Below are positions 51,809 to 59,953 of a stretch of 64,000 nucleotides of DNA, piece by piece (the stretch's first letter is position 1; each line of letters opens with the position of its first letter). The notes beneath the pieces were generated by a model, which saw only the letters and a program-made list of their open reading frames with translations, was not told the origin of the DNA and did not search any database. The position numbers and the translations under genes were made by a program. This DNA is from Pseudomonadales bacterium (GTDB lineage: Bacteria; Pseudomonadota; Gammaproteobacteria; Pseudomonadales; UBA5518): positions 27,867-91,866 of the forward strand of contig JAJVIG010000022.1 in NCBI GenBank assembly GCA_022072145.1. Direction: 5' to 3'.

Positions 51809-52825
51809 ATGAAACTCGGCTTGCACCTCGGCTACTGGCAGAAACACCCCACGGCACGCTTCATCGAACTGGCGCAGGCCGCCGAGCGCATCGGCTTCGA
51901 TTCGGTGTGGACCGCCGAGGCTTACGGGTCGGACTGCTTCACGCCGCTGGCCGCGATCGCGGCCCACACCAGCCGCATCCGCCTCGGCACCGGGGTGATG
52001 CAGATCTCGGCGCGCACGCCGACCTGCGCGGCGATGTCGGCGCTGACGCTGGACCACATCTCCAACGGCCGGCTGGTGCTGGGCGTGGGCGTGTCCGGTC
52101 CGCAGGTGGTCGAGGGCTGGTACGGGCAGCCGTTCACCAAACCGCTGGAGCGCACCGCCGAGTGGATCCAGATCTTCCGCAAAGTGATCGCGCGCGAGGA
52201 GCCGGTGGCGTTCCAGGGCGCGCAATACCAACTGCCATGCGCCGGCGGGCTCGGCCTGGGCAAGCCGCTGAAGAGCATCACGGAACCGCTGCGCAAGCAC
52301 ATCCCGGTGCTGCTCGGCGCCGAGGGGCCGAAGAACGTCGCGCTGGCCGCGGAGCGCTTCGACGGCTGGCTGCCGATCTTCTGCTCCCCGTACAAGATGC
52401 ACATCTTCGACGACAGTCTCGCGGCGGCGAAGCCGGGTTTCGAGATCGCGGCGATGGTGAACTTCGCCGTCGACGACGACCTGCAGCGCGCGCTGCTGCC
52501 GGGCAAGTGGACGATGGCGCTGTACCTGGGCGGCATGGGCGCGAAGGGGATGAACTTCCACCAGAACCTGCTCGGGCGCATGGGCTACGCCGACGAGGCG
52601 CAGAAGATCCAGGACCTGTTCCTCGCCGGTCGCCAGCAGGAGGCCGTCGAGGCGGTGCCCGACGCGCTGGTCGACGAGATCTCGCTGTTCGGCCCGCTCG
52701 GGCGCATCCGCGAGCGCCTGCAGGACTGGAAGAAGACCCGCGTGACCTCGCTGCTGATCGGCCATGTAAACGACTACGACCGCAGCATCGCGAACATGGA
52801 ACTGGTCGCGAAGGAGCTGCTCTGA
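51809..52825 (+). CDS. LLM-class flavin-dependent oxidoreductase (third of three)
   Basis: A 338-residue luciferase-like oxidoreductase. It begins MKLGLHLGYWQKHPTARFIE and has ERIGFDSVWTAEAYGSDCFT, TSRIRLGTGVMQISARTPTC, AMSALTLDHISNGRLVLGVG and VSGPQVVEGWYGQPF, the pattern of the F420-dependent subfamily related to mer/F420 glucose-6-phosphate dehydrogenase-like proteins. IPVLLGAEGPKNVALAAERF is the later signature. In this window it lies next to an ene-reductase and two SDRs. The cofactor (F420 or FMN) is not visible. Confidence 0.9.
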   Translation: MKLGLHLGYWQKHPTARFIELAQAAERIGFDSVWTAEAYGSDCFTPLAAIAAHTSRIRLGTGVMQISARTPTCAAMSALTLDHISNGRLVLGVGVSGPQVVEGWYGQPFTKPLERTAEWIQIFRKVIAREEPVAFQGAQYQLPCAGGLGLGKPLKSITEPLRKHIPVLLGAEGPKNVALAAERFDGWLPIFCSPYKMHIFDDSLAAAKPGFEIAAMVNFAVDDDLQRALLPGKWTMALYLGGMGAKGMNFHQNLLGRMGYADEAQKIQDLFLAGRQQEAVEAVPDALVDEISLFGPLGRIRERLQDWKKTRVTSLLIGHVNDYDRSIANMELVAKELL

Positions 52826-52831
52826 GGGGCC

Positions 52832-53845
52832 TCAGATCAGCTCGCGGCTGGCGAGTTCCTGCTTCAGGTACGCGTAATAGATCGGCGCGGCGATCAGGCC
52901 GGGGATGCCGAACGCCGCCTCCATGGCCAGCATCGCGATCAGGATCTCCCACGCGCGCGCGTGGATGTGGCTGCCGACGATGCGCGCGTTCAGGAAGTAC
53001 TCCAGCTTGTGGATCGCCATCAGGTAGAGCAGCACGCCGAGCGCCACGAACAGCGACTGGCTCAGCCCCACCACGCAGATCACGGTGTTCGAGATCAGGT
53101 TGCCGAGGATCGGGATCAGCCCGGCCAGGAAGGTCACCAGGATCAGCGTCTTCGTGAACGGCAGCGCGACGCCGAGCGCAGGCAGCACGAACACCAGGAA
53201 CACCGCCGTCAGCGCGGTGTTGATGGTCGAGATCCAGAACTGCGCGAACACCACGCGGCGGAACGCATCCCCGAGGCGCTGTGCGCGCTCCCCCAGCGAG
53301 GCGGTCAGCGGCCCCGGGCGGCGGTGCGAGCTCGCGGCCTCCAGCGACAGCAGCGCGCCGATCACCATGCCGAGCAGGATGTGCGCGAGCGCGCGCCCGA
53401 AACCGGTGCCCGCGACCTGGAAGAACGCGGCGTTCTCCTGCAGCCACGTGACGGCCGCGGCGCGCAGCGCGTCGGCGTCCGGCGGCAGGTAGGCGAACAG
53501 CCACGCCGGCAGGCTGGAACGCGAGTCCTCGATGATCTCGGCCATGCGATGGATCAGCAGCGGCACGCTCTCGCCGCTGTGGCGCAGGAACGACACCAGC
53601 CCGCCCAGCGCCAGCGCGACCAGCGCGATCACCACGGTCGCGATCAGCGCCACCGCCGCCAGCCGCGCGCCCTCGTGGCTGAAGCGCGGCAGGCGTATCA
53701 GGGGCACCAGCGCGCCGACCAGCGCGTAGACCAGCAGCCCGGCGAGCAGCGAGGGCAGCAGGTGCAGTTGCAGCACCAGCAGCAGCGCGAGCGCGAACAG
53801 CGTGCAGACCGCGAGGTCGAGGCGAGGCGTGGCGGTCGTGTTCAT
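52832..53845 (-). CDS. AI-2E/PerM-family membrane protein
   Basis: A 337-residue membrane protein with about seven to eight helices: two pairs at the N-terminus, a soluble helical middle part (about 90-160) and a C-terminal cluster with GLIPILGNLISNTVICVVGL, which is the most conserved stretch of the PerM/TqsA family. Family members export autoinducer-2 or act as Na+/H+ antiporters, among other proposals, and no substrate can be assigned. It runs towards the third LLM gene with a 6-nt gap. It is on the strand of the molybdoenzyme genes but separated from them by 75 bp. Confidence 0.88.
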   Translation of the reverse strand: MNTTATPRLDLAVCTLFALALLLVLQLHLLPSLLAGLLVYALVGALVPLIRLPRFSHEGARLAAVALIATVVIALVALALGGLVSFLRHSGESVPLLIHRMAEIIEDSRSSLPAWLFAYLPPDADALRAAAVTWLQENAAFFQVAGTGFGRALAHILLGMVIGALLSLEAASSHRRPGPLTASLGERAQRLGDAFRRVVFAQFWISTINTALTAVFLVFVLPALGVALPFTKTLILVTFLAGLIPILGNLISNTVICVVGLSQSLFVALGVLLYLMAIHKLEYFLNARIVGSHIHARAWEILIAMLAMEAAFGIPGLIAAPIYYAYLKQELASRELI

Positions 53846-53920
53846 CGGCGGCGGGTGGCCACGGTGGCTGTGGTGGCGCAAGCATAGCGCGCCCGCCACG
53901 CCGATGCGCGCGGCGCGTGC

Positions 53921-54406
53921 TCAGGCGGCGATATCGGCGGCGAAACGCTGCACCAGTGCGAGCATCGGGGGCAGATCGGCGAGTCGCGCGGCGGCCTCGG
54001 CGACCCACGGTACGAGGTAACGTTCGCGCAGCCCCGTGACCAGCACCGGTTCCTCGCGCTCGATCGCGAGCGCGAACACCTCGCAGGCGGGAGCGAGGTG
54101 ATCGGGCGGCAGACGCCGCTCGCCACCCTCCAGTCCGAGGTAGTCGGCGGCGCGCATCAGGTCCTCGCGCACCGAGCCGCCCTCGCGGCCGAGCAGCGCG
54201 TGCAGCAGCAACGTGACCGGCGGCTGCGGGGTGCCGGCGTGGAAGGTGTTCCAGTACGCGACGCGCTGCGCGGCGAACTCGCCGGGCAGCCCCAGCGCCT
54301 GCCAGGCCTCACGGTGTTCGTCGTCGGCGGCGAGCGGACTCCACAACCGCCCCCACGCGAGCAGACGCAGCGTCGCGGCCTTCGGTCCGCTGGCGGCGGC
54401 GTTCAT
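53921..54406 (-). CDS. TorD/DmsD-family chaperone of the molybdoenzyme (delta)
   Basis: A 161-residue all-helical protein of the TorD family, which folds and proof-reads Mo enzymes before Tat export and is not part of the mature complex. Family features are LAWGRLWSPLAADDE, WNTFHAGTPQPPVTLLLHAL and the YLGLEGGERRLPPDHLAPAC stretch that matches the E-P-x-D-H motif. It is the last gene of the four-gene set and overlaps the gamma gene by ATGA. The position after gamma matches ebdABCD order; in DMS dehydrogenase and selenate reductase operons the chaperone gene precedes the gamma gene. Confidence 0.85.
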   Translation of the reverse strand: MNAAASGPKAATLRLLAWGRLWSPLAADDEHREAWQALGLPGEFAAQRVAYWNTFHAGTPQPPVTLLLHALLGREGGSVREDLMRAADYLGLEGGERRLPPDHLAPACEVFALAIEREEPVLVTGLRERYLVPWVAEAAARLADLPPMLALVQRFAADIAA

Positions 54407-54948
54407 CCCAGCGGCAGCCAGCCCGGGCTCACCGACTTGAGCCCGGCGCGTTCCTGCGCGGCGCCGGCCCATACCGCGACGGCGAGCTGGCGCTGCGCGG
54501 CGAGCGCGGACCAGGCCGGGATCTCGAACACCACCTGCCAGTGGCCGTCGCGCCAGTCGGCGGTGACGCGCGTGCCCTCGGGCGGTGCGGCGCGCTGCGC
54601 GCTGCCCAATCCTTCGGCGCGGATGTGCAACGGCTGCTCGCGGTCGGCCTTCCACAGGAAGCCCTCGACCGCCTTGCCCGGCTCGCCCATGGTGATCCAC
54701 GGCGAATCGGGCGCGACCGGCGCGAGCACCGCGCAGGCATCGGGGAAGCGGTCGGTCTCGTTGGCGGTGTGGCGCACCGGCGAGGCGCAGGCCCACGACA
54801 GCGTGATCCGCCAGCCGTTGCCTGCCGCCACCGCCTCGATGGTGGCCGACGGCGTTGCCGCCTCGGTGCGGTCGGCGAACGCGACCGGAACGTAGCCGCC
54901 GGGCTGCATGCCGGTCGGGGCGGCGCTCAGGGTGATGGTCTTGTTCAT
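54403..54948 (-). CDS. Haem b-binding gamma subunit (EbdC/DdhC/SerC type)
   Basis: A 181-residue protein of the ethylbenzene-dehydrogenase-related haem domain family, which carries electrons from the Fe-S subunit. The two axial haem ligands of the family, Met and Lys, correspond to Met87 in PWITMGEPGKAVEGFLWKAD and Lys171 in GLKSVSPGW. WRITLSWACASP and WQVVFEIPAWSAL are strands of the immunoglobulin-like sandwich. No signal peptide is visible (MNKTITLSAAPTGM), although relatives usually have one. Export with the Tat-dependent alpha subunit, or a cytoplasmic location, would have to explain this. It follows beta by 22 nt. Confidence 0.85.
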   Translation of the reverse strand: MNKTITLSAAPTGMQPGGYVPVAFADRTEAATPSATIEAVAAGNGWRITLSWACASPVRHTANETDRFPDACAVLAPVAPDSPWITMGEPGKAVEGFLWKADREQPLHIRAEGLGSAQRAAPPEGTRVTADWRDGHWQVVFEIPAWSALAAQRQLAVAVWAGAAQERAGLKSVSPGWLPLG

Positions 54949-54970
54949 GGTCGGTAGTCCCCCGCGCGGC

Positions 54971-56008
54971 TCAGCTCAGCACTTCGCGCTGGTGCGCGTC
55001 GAGCTTGAAGTTCTGGTTCCAGTCGTAGGCGATCAGCAGGTCCATCAGTTCGCTGCTGCCGCCGTTGCGCGTCTTCGCGCGCTCGGCGAGCAGCACCTCG
55101 AGCGCCGGACCCACCGCCTTGCCGAACAGCGACTCGAGGAAGGCGAGCGGGATGCGCGGCTCTTCGGTCGGGCGGCCGTCGGCGTCGAGCCGGGGCGGGC
55201 TCATCGGCGGCACGTAGAACACGTTCGGCCCGAGGCCGTACTCCGGATGCAGCGGGATCGCGACCTTCCAGCGGTCGACCAGCTTGTGGATCGGGCCTTC
55301 GGGGTCGTCGCGATAGCCCACGAAGCGCAGCCGTCCCGGGCACTGCCGGGCGCAGGCCGGCGCCACGCCTTCCTCGATGCGCGGCAGGCAGAAGATGCAC
55401 TTGCTCGAGACCTGGCGCACGTGGTCGTAGTAGACCTTCTTGTACGGACAGGCCTCGACGCAGAAGCGGTAGCCGTGGCACGTGTCCTGGTCGACCAGCA
55501 CGATGCCGTCTTGCTGGCGCTTGTGGATCGCGCCGCGCGGACAGGCGTCGCGGCAGGCCGGGTGCGTGCAGTGGTTGCAGAGACGTGGCAGGTAGAAGTA
55601 ATGGTTCTCGCGCGGATACTCGCCGGCGCCGTGGTCCTCGTCGAAGTTCGGCCCCCACTTCACTTCCTCGCGCGGGCGCAGCCATTCCTTCACCGGCGCG
55701 CCGGTGGAGGCGAGCACGTCCTTGTGGTTGAAGGTCCACGCGCGCCCGTAGCCGGTGTCGAGGTCGGGGATCTGCCCGCGCTTCGTCGTGCCGTCGAGGT
55801 CGCGGCCGGCGGTGGCCGGATCGTGCACGTTGGCCGGGAAACCCTTGCCGGGCATCGTCTCGACGTTGTTCCAGTACGCGTAGTCGGTGCCGGCGTCGGT
55901 GTTCCACATCTTCTTGCACGCCACGGTGCAGGTGTGACAGCCGAGGCACTTGTTCAGGTCGAGGACCATCGCGATCTGACGGTCCGGGGCCGGGGTCTCG
56001 TATTTCAT
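54971..56008 (-). CDS. Iron-sulfur beta subunit of a type II Mo enzyme
   Basis: A 345-residue electron-transfer subunit with four cluster-binding motifs. Group I is KCLGCHTCTVACKK (Cys21, 24, 27, 31). Group II is LCNHCTHPACRDACP. Group III is TCHGYRFCVEACPYKK, in which Tyr replaces one Cys; this is the usual sign of a [3Fe-4S] cluster in this family. Group IV is KCIFCLPRIEEGVAPACARQ followed by C. This gives three [4Fe-4S] and one [3Fe-4S] cluster, as in NarH, EbdB and DdhB. No signal peptide is present, as expected for a subunit co-exported with alpha. It overlaps the alpha gene by ATGA. Confidence 0.93.
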   Translation of the reverse strand: MKYETPAPDRQIAMVLDLNKCLGCHTCTVACKKMWNTDAGTDYAYWNNVETMPGKGFPANVHDPATAGRDLDGTTKRGQIPDLDTGYGRAWTFNHKDVLASTGAPVKEWLRPREEVKWGPNFDEDHGAGEYPRENHYFYLPRLCNHCTHPACRDACPRGAIHKRQQDGIVLVDQDTCHGYRFCVEACPYKKVYYDHVRQVSSKCIFCLPRIEEGVAPACARQCPGRLRFVGYRDDPEGPIHKLVDRWKVAIPLHPEYGLGPNVFYVPPMSPPRLDADGRPTEEPRIPLAFLESLFGKAVGPALEVLLAERAKTRNGGSSELMDLLIAYDWNQNFKLDAHQREVLS

Positions 56009-58971
56009 GTCGGTTCACCATCGCTGCGTGAGGTTGCCACCGGTTTCGCCCCGGTGGGTTGCCCGGTCCACGGGCGGATGCCGAGGCGCGTGTCCTGCAC
56101 GGCGCTGCCGGGCTGGTAGCGGTTCATCATGTGGTCGATCTGCTGGTAGCCGCCGGCCATGTGCAGCGGGTTGACCAGCCCCGGGATCAGCCACTTGTAC
56201 GACTCGTGGTTCGGGAACTGGTGCGGCTCCCACGCATGGTGGTAGTACGCCACGCCGGGGCGCACCGCGGTCGAGTACTTCACGCGCATGCGCACCGAGC
56301 CGTAGTCGTTGTAGAGCTCGGCGTAGGCGTAGTCGGCGATGCCGAGCCGCTCGCCGTCGGCGGGGTTGATCCACACCTGCGGCTCGCCGCGCTGCAGGCG
56401 CAGCATCATCGGCGTGTCGCGCCAGCTCGAGTGGATCGACCAGCGCGCGTGGCAGCTCACGAACTGGAACGGGTGGTCGCCGCCGGCTTTCGGGCTGTCC
56501 TTGTGGACGGGGAACTGCTCGCGCATCTCGATGAACCACGGATGGTCGATGAACGAGGTGATGCGCCCGGACCAGGTGGGCCACGGTTCCTTGTGCTCGG
56601 TGAAGCGGGTCAGCGTGTTCAGTACGCCGGGGCCCGTCCAGTCGGGGTTGTGCAGCGCGCTGGCCTGCACGCTGGTGCCGGTGGCGGTGAAGCGGGCGAT
56701 GCCGTCGCGCTTCAGCGCCTCCAGTGTCACGCCTTTGGTGGCGCTGCTGTCCAGGATCTCGCGCACCACCTTCTCGGCGTCGTGCTGGCCCAGGTCGCCG
56801 CGGTTGCTGTAACGCTGGTGCAGCGTCTTCCAGTCCGTGCTGCCGCGCCCGCAGCCCTCGAACACCGGCAGGTCCATCGCCTTCGCCTGGCGTTCGATCT
56901 CGCGCGTGAGCAGCCAGTAGATCTCGAACTCGCCCTTCGATTCGGCGAGCGGCGGCACCGCGACGTCGCAGTAGTGCACGTAGGGGATGTACGACATCGT
57001 GTACTTGATGCCGGCCTTCTCGTACCAGCCCGCGGCCGGCAGGATGTAGTCGGCCTGGGTGCCGGTGAAGGAGAACTTCGGGTTGATGTCGACGATCAAC
57101 TCCATGTCGTCCCAGACGAAGGCCTTCAGGTACTGCGGCAGGTTGTTGCGCCTGAGCAGGTTCGCGCCGCCGCTGAAGAACACCTTCGGCGGCGCCTTGA
57201 CCGGCACGCCCGGCCCCCAGCCGTTGGCGCGCGATTCCTCGCGGTATGCGGCGAGCGGGCGCGGCGACATGCCTTCCTGCTCGCGGTTCAGCGCGTCCAG
57301 GTAGCCCGGGGCGGTGAAGTTCACCTCGACCACGTCGGTGGTGCACAGGCGGTTCTTCGTGTAGAAGTGCTCGCCCATGCGCTCGACCTCGTTCTGCGTC
57401 TTGCGCTTCATCGCGACGTCGAGCATGGCGTCGAACAGTTGCGCCGGCTCGATGGTGCCGAGCAGCGCGCCGAGGCGCCCCGCGATTCCCGGACGCTGCA
57501 TCTGCATGGCGTTGGCGAAGCCGTCGAGATCGACCCAGCCGGTCGCCTGGTAGCCGGCGCCCTTGCGGCCCAGCGCGCCCTTGAGCGCGAGGCAAAGGAT
57601 CTTCGCGCGGTTCATCAGGTCCGAGTGCATGTAGCGGTTCGAACCCCACGAGGACAGCACCATCGGCCGTTCGGCGCGCGCCCAGCCCTCGGCGAAACGG
57701 CGGATCTGCTCGACGTGCAGGCCCGTGACCTGCGCCGTGTAGTCGAAGGTCCACGGATCGAGGTGTTCCTTCAGCATCGCGCCGACCGGCACCACGCCCA
57801 CCTCGGCGCCGTCCTTCAGGCGCACCAGCCACTGGCCGTCGATCGGCGGTTCGAAGTCGAGCACCAGCGAGCGCGTCTCGTGGCCGCCGCAACCGGGCGC
57901 TGCCACCGCTGCGTTGCGCTGCGGGTGCCACATGTACAGCTGCGTCCCGAGACCGCCTTCGACGAGGTCCTCGCCGCGCAGGAAGCGTCCGGTGTCGAGG
58001 CGCACCAGCAGCGGCAGGTCGGTCTGCTCGCGCACGTACGGCAGGTCGATCGCGCCGACGTCGAGCAGGTGGCGCGCCACCGCCAGGCCCAGCGCGGCGT
58101 CGGTGCCGACCGCGATCGGCAGCCACTGGTCGGCGTGCACCGCGGTGGCCGAGTAGACCGGGTCGATCACCACCAGTTCGGAGCCCTTGTAGCGCGCCTC
58201 GTAGAGGAAATGCGCGTCCGGGATCTGGGTGACCGAGGGATTCATCATCCACACGACGAGGTAGTCGGACAGGAACCACTCGTCTGCGGAGCCGCCGACG
58301 TGCGCGAAGCCCATCGCCATCGAGGCGCCGATGTTCAGGTCGCCGATCTCGGCCCAGTTGTCGGCGAACATCCCGCCGGCCATGAACTGGAACTTGAAGC
58401 GCCCGGCGGTGGACGGGCCGAAGTCGAAGTTCGGCCCCAGGTCCTGGTACAGCGTCTCGGTGCCCCAGCGGTTCGCCGCGGCGATGCATTTTTCGGCGAT
58501 CTCGCCGATCGCCTGCTCCCAGCCGATGCGCTCCCACTGTCCCGAGCCGCGCGGTCCCACGCGTTTCAGCGGCACGCTGGTGCGCGACGGACCGTACATC
58601 ACTTCGGTGTAGCAGGCACCTTTCTGGCAGCCGCGCGGGTTGAAATCCGGCACCCCGGGCTCCGACTGCTCGTAGGTGGCGGTCTGCTCCTCGCGCACCA
58701 CGACCCCGTCCTTCACGTAGAGATCCCATGCGCAGGCCGAGCGGCAGTTCGCCCAGCCGTGCGATCCCTTCGCGATGGTGTCCCAGGTCCAGCGCTGGCG
58801 GTAGAGGTCTTCCCAGCTGCCGAGCGGCGGCGTGCCGCGCGGGCCGACGCGCACGGCTTCCTCGGGCGAACGGAAGCGGTAGTGATACAGCGGCAGGCCG
58901 ACCGCGCCTGCGGCCACGCCCGCCGCTGCGAACTTCAGGAACGTGCGCCTGCTCGTGGATGCCTCGCCCAT
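56005..58971 (-). CDS. Molybdopterin catalytic subunit of a type II DMSO-reductase-family enzyme (EbdA-like)
   Basis: A 988-residue Mo-bisMGD enzyme with a Tat signal (STSRRTFLKFAAAGVAAGAV, residues 5-24), so it works in the periplasm. The FS0 cluster ligands are His71, Cys76, Cys80 and Cys115 (HGWANCRSAC...PRGC). Histidine in place of the first cysteine is the mark of the NarG/EbdA/DdhA/SerA branch. Asp211 in EIGDLNIGAS is the likely Mo ligand, matching NarG Asp222. YLVVWMMNPSVTQIPDAHFL, KGALGRKGAGYQATGWVDLD and GGDHPFQFVSCHARWSIHSS are typical. Gene order alpha-beta-gamma-delta is that of ethylbenzene dehydrogenase. Relatives hydroxylate ethylbenzene, p-cymene, alkanes or the C25 of steroids, while others reduce selenate or chlorate. 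The substrate is unknown. Confidence 0.92.
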   Translation of the reverse strand: MGEASTSRRTFLKFAAAGVAAGAVGLPLYHYRFRSPEEAVRVGPRGTPPLGSWEDLYRQRWTWDTIAKGSHGWANCRSACAWDLYVKDGVVVREEQTATYEQSEPGVPDFNPRGCQKGACYTEVMYGPSRTSVPLKRVGPRGSGQWERIGWEQAIGEIAEKCIAAANRWGTETLYQDLGPNFDFGPSTAGRFKFQFMAGGMFADNWAEIGDLNIGASMAMGFAHVGGSADEWFLSDYLVVWMMNPSVTQIPDAHFLYEARYKGSELVVIDPVYSATAVHADQWLPIAVGTDAALGLAVARHLLDVGAIDLPYVREQTDLPLLVRLDTGRFLRGEDLVEGGLGTQLYMWHPQRNAAVAAPGCGGHETRSLVLDFEPPIDGQWLVRLKDGAEVGVVPVGAMLKEHLDPWTFDYTAQVTGLHVEQIRRFAEGWARAERPMVLSSWGSNRYMHSDLMNRAKILCLALKGALGRKGAGYQATGWVDLDGFANAMQMQRPGIAGRLGALLGTIEPAQLFDAMLDVAMKRKTQNEVERMGEHFYTKNRLCTTDVVEVNFTAPGYLDALNREQEGMSPRPLAAYREESRANGWGPGVPVKAPPKVFFSGGANLLRRNNLPQYLKAFVWDDMELIVDINPKFSFTGTQADYILPAAGWYEKAGIKYTMSYIPYVHYCDVAVPPLAESKGEFEIYWLLTREIERQAKAMDLPVFEGCGRGSTDWKTLHQRYSNRGDLGQHDAEKVVREILDSSATKGVTLEALKRDGIARFTATGTSVQASALHNPDWTGPGVLNTLTRFTEHKEPWPTWSGRITSFIDHPWFIEMREQFPVHKDSPKAGGDHPFQFVSCHARWSIHSSWRDTPMMLRLQRGEPQVWINPADGERLGIADYAYAELYNDYGSVRMRVKYSTAVRPGVAYYHHAWEPHQFPNHESYKWLIPGLVNPLHMAGGYQQIDHMMNRYQPGSAVQDTRLGIRPWTGQPTGAKPVATSRSDGEPT

Positions 58972-59181
58972 GCCGTGTCTCCGCGCTGCCTGCCGGACCC
59001 GAGTGTCCGTGCAATTGCAGCATTATCGGCGAGTGAGTGGTGTTACATTTTCGCCACGAAGCCCGGAGTTCCCCGATCCGGGGATGTGCAGACCGCACGC
59101 GCGGCAGCGGCTATGATCGCCCCTCCGGGTCAGCGGCAGGTGCGCTCACCTGCCGTATCCATCACACGAGGAAAAAAGACA
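58972..59181. other. Divergent gap between the molybdoenzyme and an SDR gene
   Basis: 210 bp without a gene. On the plus strand TATGAT (59112-59117) is a candidate -10 for the SDR gene at 59182. The minus-strand part contains AT-rich runs (TGTAACACCACTC, GATAATGCTGCAATTGC) from which the molybdoenzyme could start. I see no clear FNR, NarL or sigma54 site. Confidence 0.4.
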
Positions 59182-59952
59182 ATGGAAAACAGCGGTTCGG
59201 GCGGTCGGCGCGGTGTCATCGTCACTGGCGGGGTTTCGGGAATCGGCGGCGCCTGCGCCGGGGTGCTGGCGGCCGAGGGGCGCGCGGTCGCGGTGTGGGA
59301 CATCGATGCCGCGCGCGCGGCTGCGGCGGCGGCGGAGCTCGCGGCGCGCCACGGCGTGCGCACGGTCGGCATCGGCATCGACCTGTGCTCGACCGACGGC
59401 ATCGCCGCGGCGGTGGCGCGCACGCGCGAGACGATCGGTGCGATCGGTGCCCTGGTGCACGCAGCCGGGGTATCGAGCCCGGTGCCGCTCGACGATCTGA
59501 CGCCGGCGGCCTGGGACGCGGTGCTGAACGTGAACCTGCGTGCGCTGCCGTTCATAGTGCAGGCGATCCGCGCCGATCTCGCGGCGGCGTCGGACGGGGC
59601 GGTGGTCGGCATCGCGTCGATCAACGCCACGCTGGGCAACGCGGCGAATCCCGCCTACACGGCGTCGAAGGGCGGCATGCTGTCGCTGGTGCGTTCGCTG
59701 GCCGACGATCTGGCCGCCGACGGCGTGCGCATCAATGCGGTATCGCCGGGACAGATCCGCACGCCGATGCTGCAGCCGGTGCTCGACATCCTGCCGCCGG
59801 GGGTGTTCGAGCGGCGCATCCTGCTCGGGCGCCTGGGCGAGCCGGTGGAGATCGCGCGCGCGGTGCGCTTCCTGCTCTCGGCGGACGCGAGCTACATCAC
59901 GGCGACCGAACTCGTGGTCGACGGCGGCAACATTTCCTCGCAGCGCATGTGA
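59182..59952 (+). CDS. SDR-family oxidoreductase
   Basis: A 256-residue short-chain dehydrogenase divergent from the molybdoenzyme. The cofactor loop is VTGGVSGIGGACAGVL, an aspartate ends strand 2 (AVWDIDAA, favouring NAD), HAAG stands for the NNAG motif, and the catalytic residues lie in GIASINATLG (Ser) and AYTASKGGML (Tyr, Lys). SYITATELVVDGG is the usual end. GAGGAAAAAAG is the ribosome site. If the molybdoenzyme makes a secondary alcohol, this dehydrogenase is the obvious next step, as 1-phenylethanol dehydrogenase is for ethylbenzene; this is inference from position. Confidence 0.92.
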   Translation: MENSGSGGRRGVIVTGGVSGIGGACAGVLAAEGRAVAVWDIDAARAAAAAAELAARHGVRTVGIGIDLCSTDGIAAAVARTRETIGAIGALVHAAGVSSPVPLDDLTPAAWDAVLNVNLRALPFIVQAIRADLAAASDGAVVGIASINATLGNAANPAYTASKGGMLSLVRSLADDLAADGVRINAVSPGQIRTPMLQPVLDILPPGVFERRILLGRLGEPVEIARAVRFLLSADASYITATELVVDGGNISSQRM

Positions 59953-59953
59953 G

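Noticed and set aside
59071..59083. CCCCGATCCGGGG as an operator between the molybdoenzyme and the SDR gene
   Set aside because: The symmetry is imperfect and such GC-rich near-palindromes are frequent by chance at this base composition.
56059..59952. A 1297-codon open frame on the plus strand opposite the molybdoenzyme, running into the SDR gene
   Set aside because: Most of it is the antisense of a clearly conserved Mo-enzyme gene in very GC-rich DNA, where long shadow frames are common. Only the last 257 codons are real (SDR).
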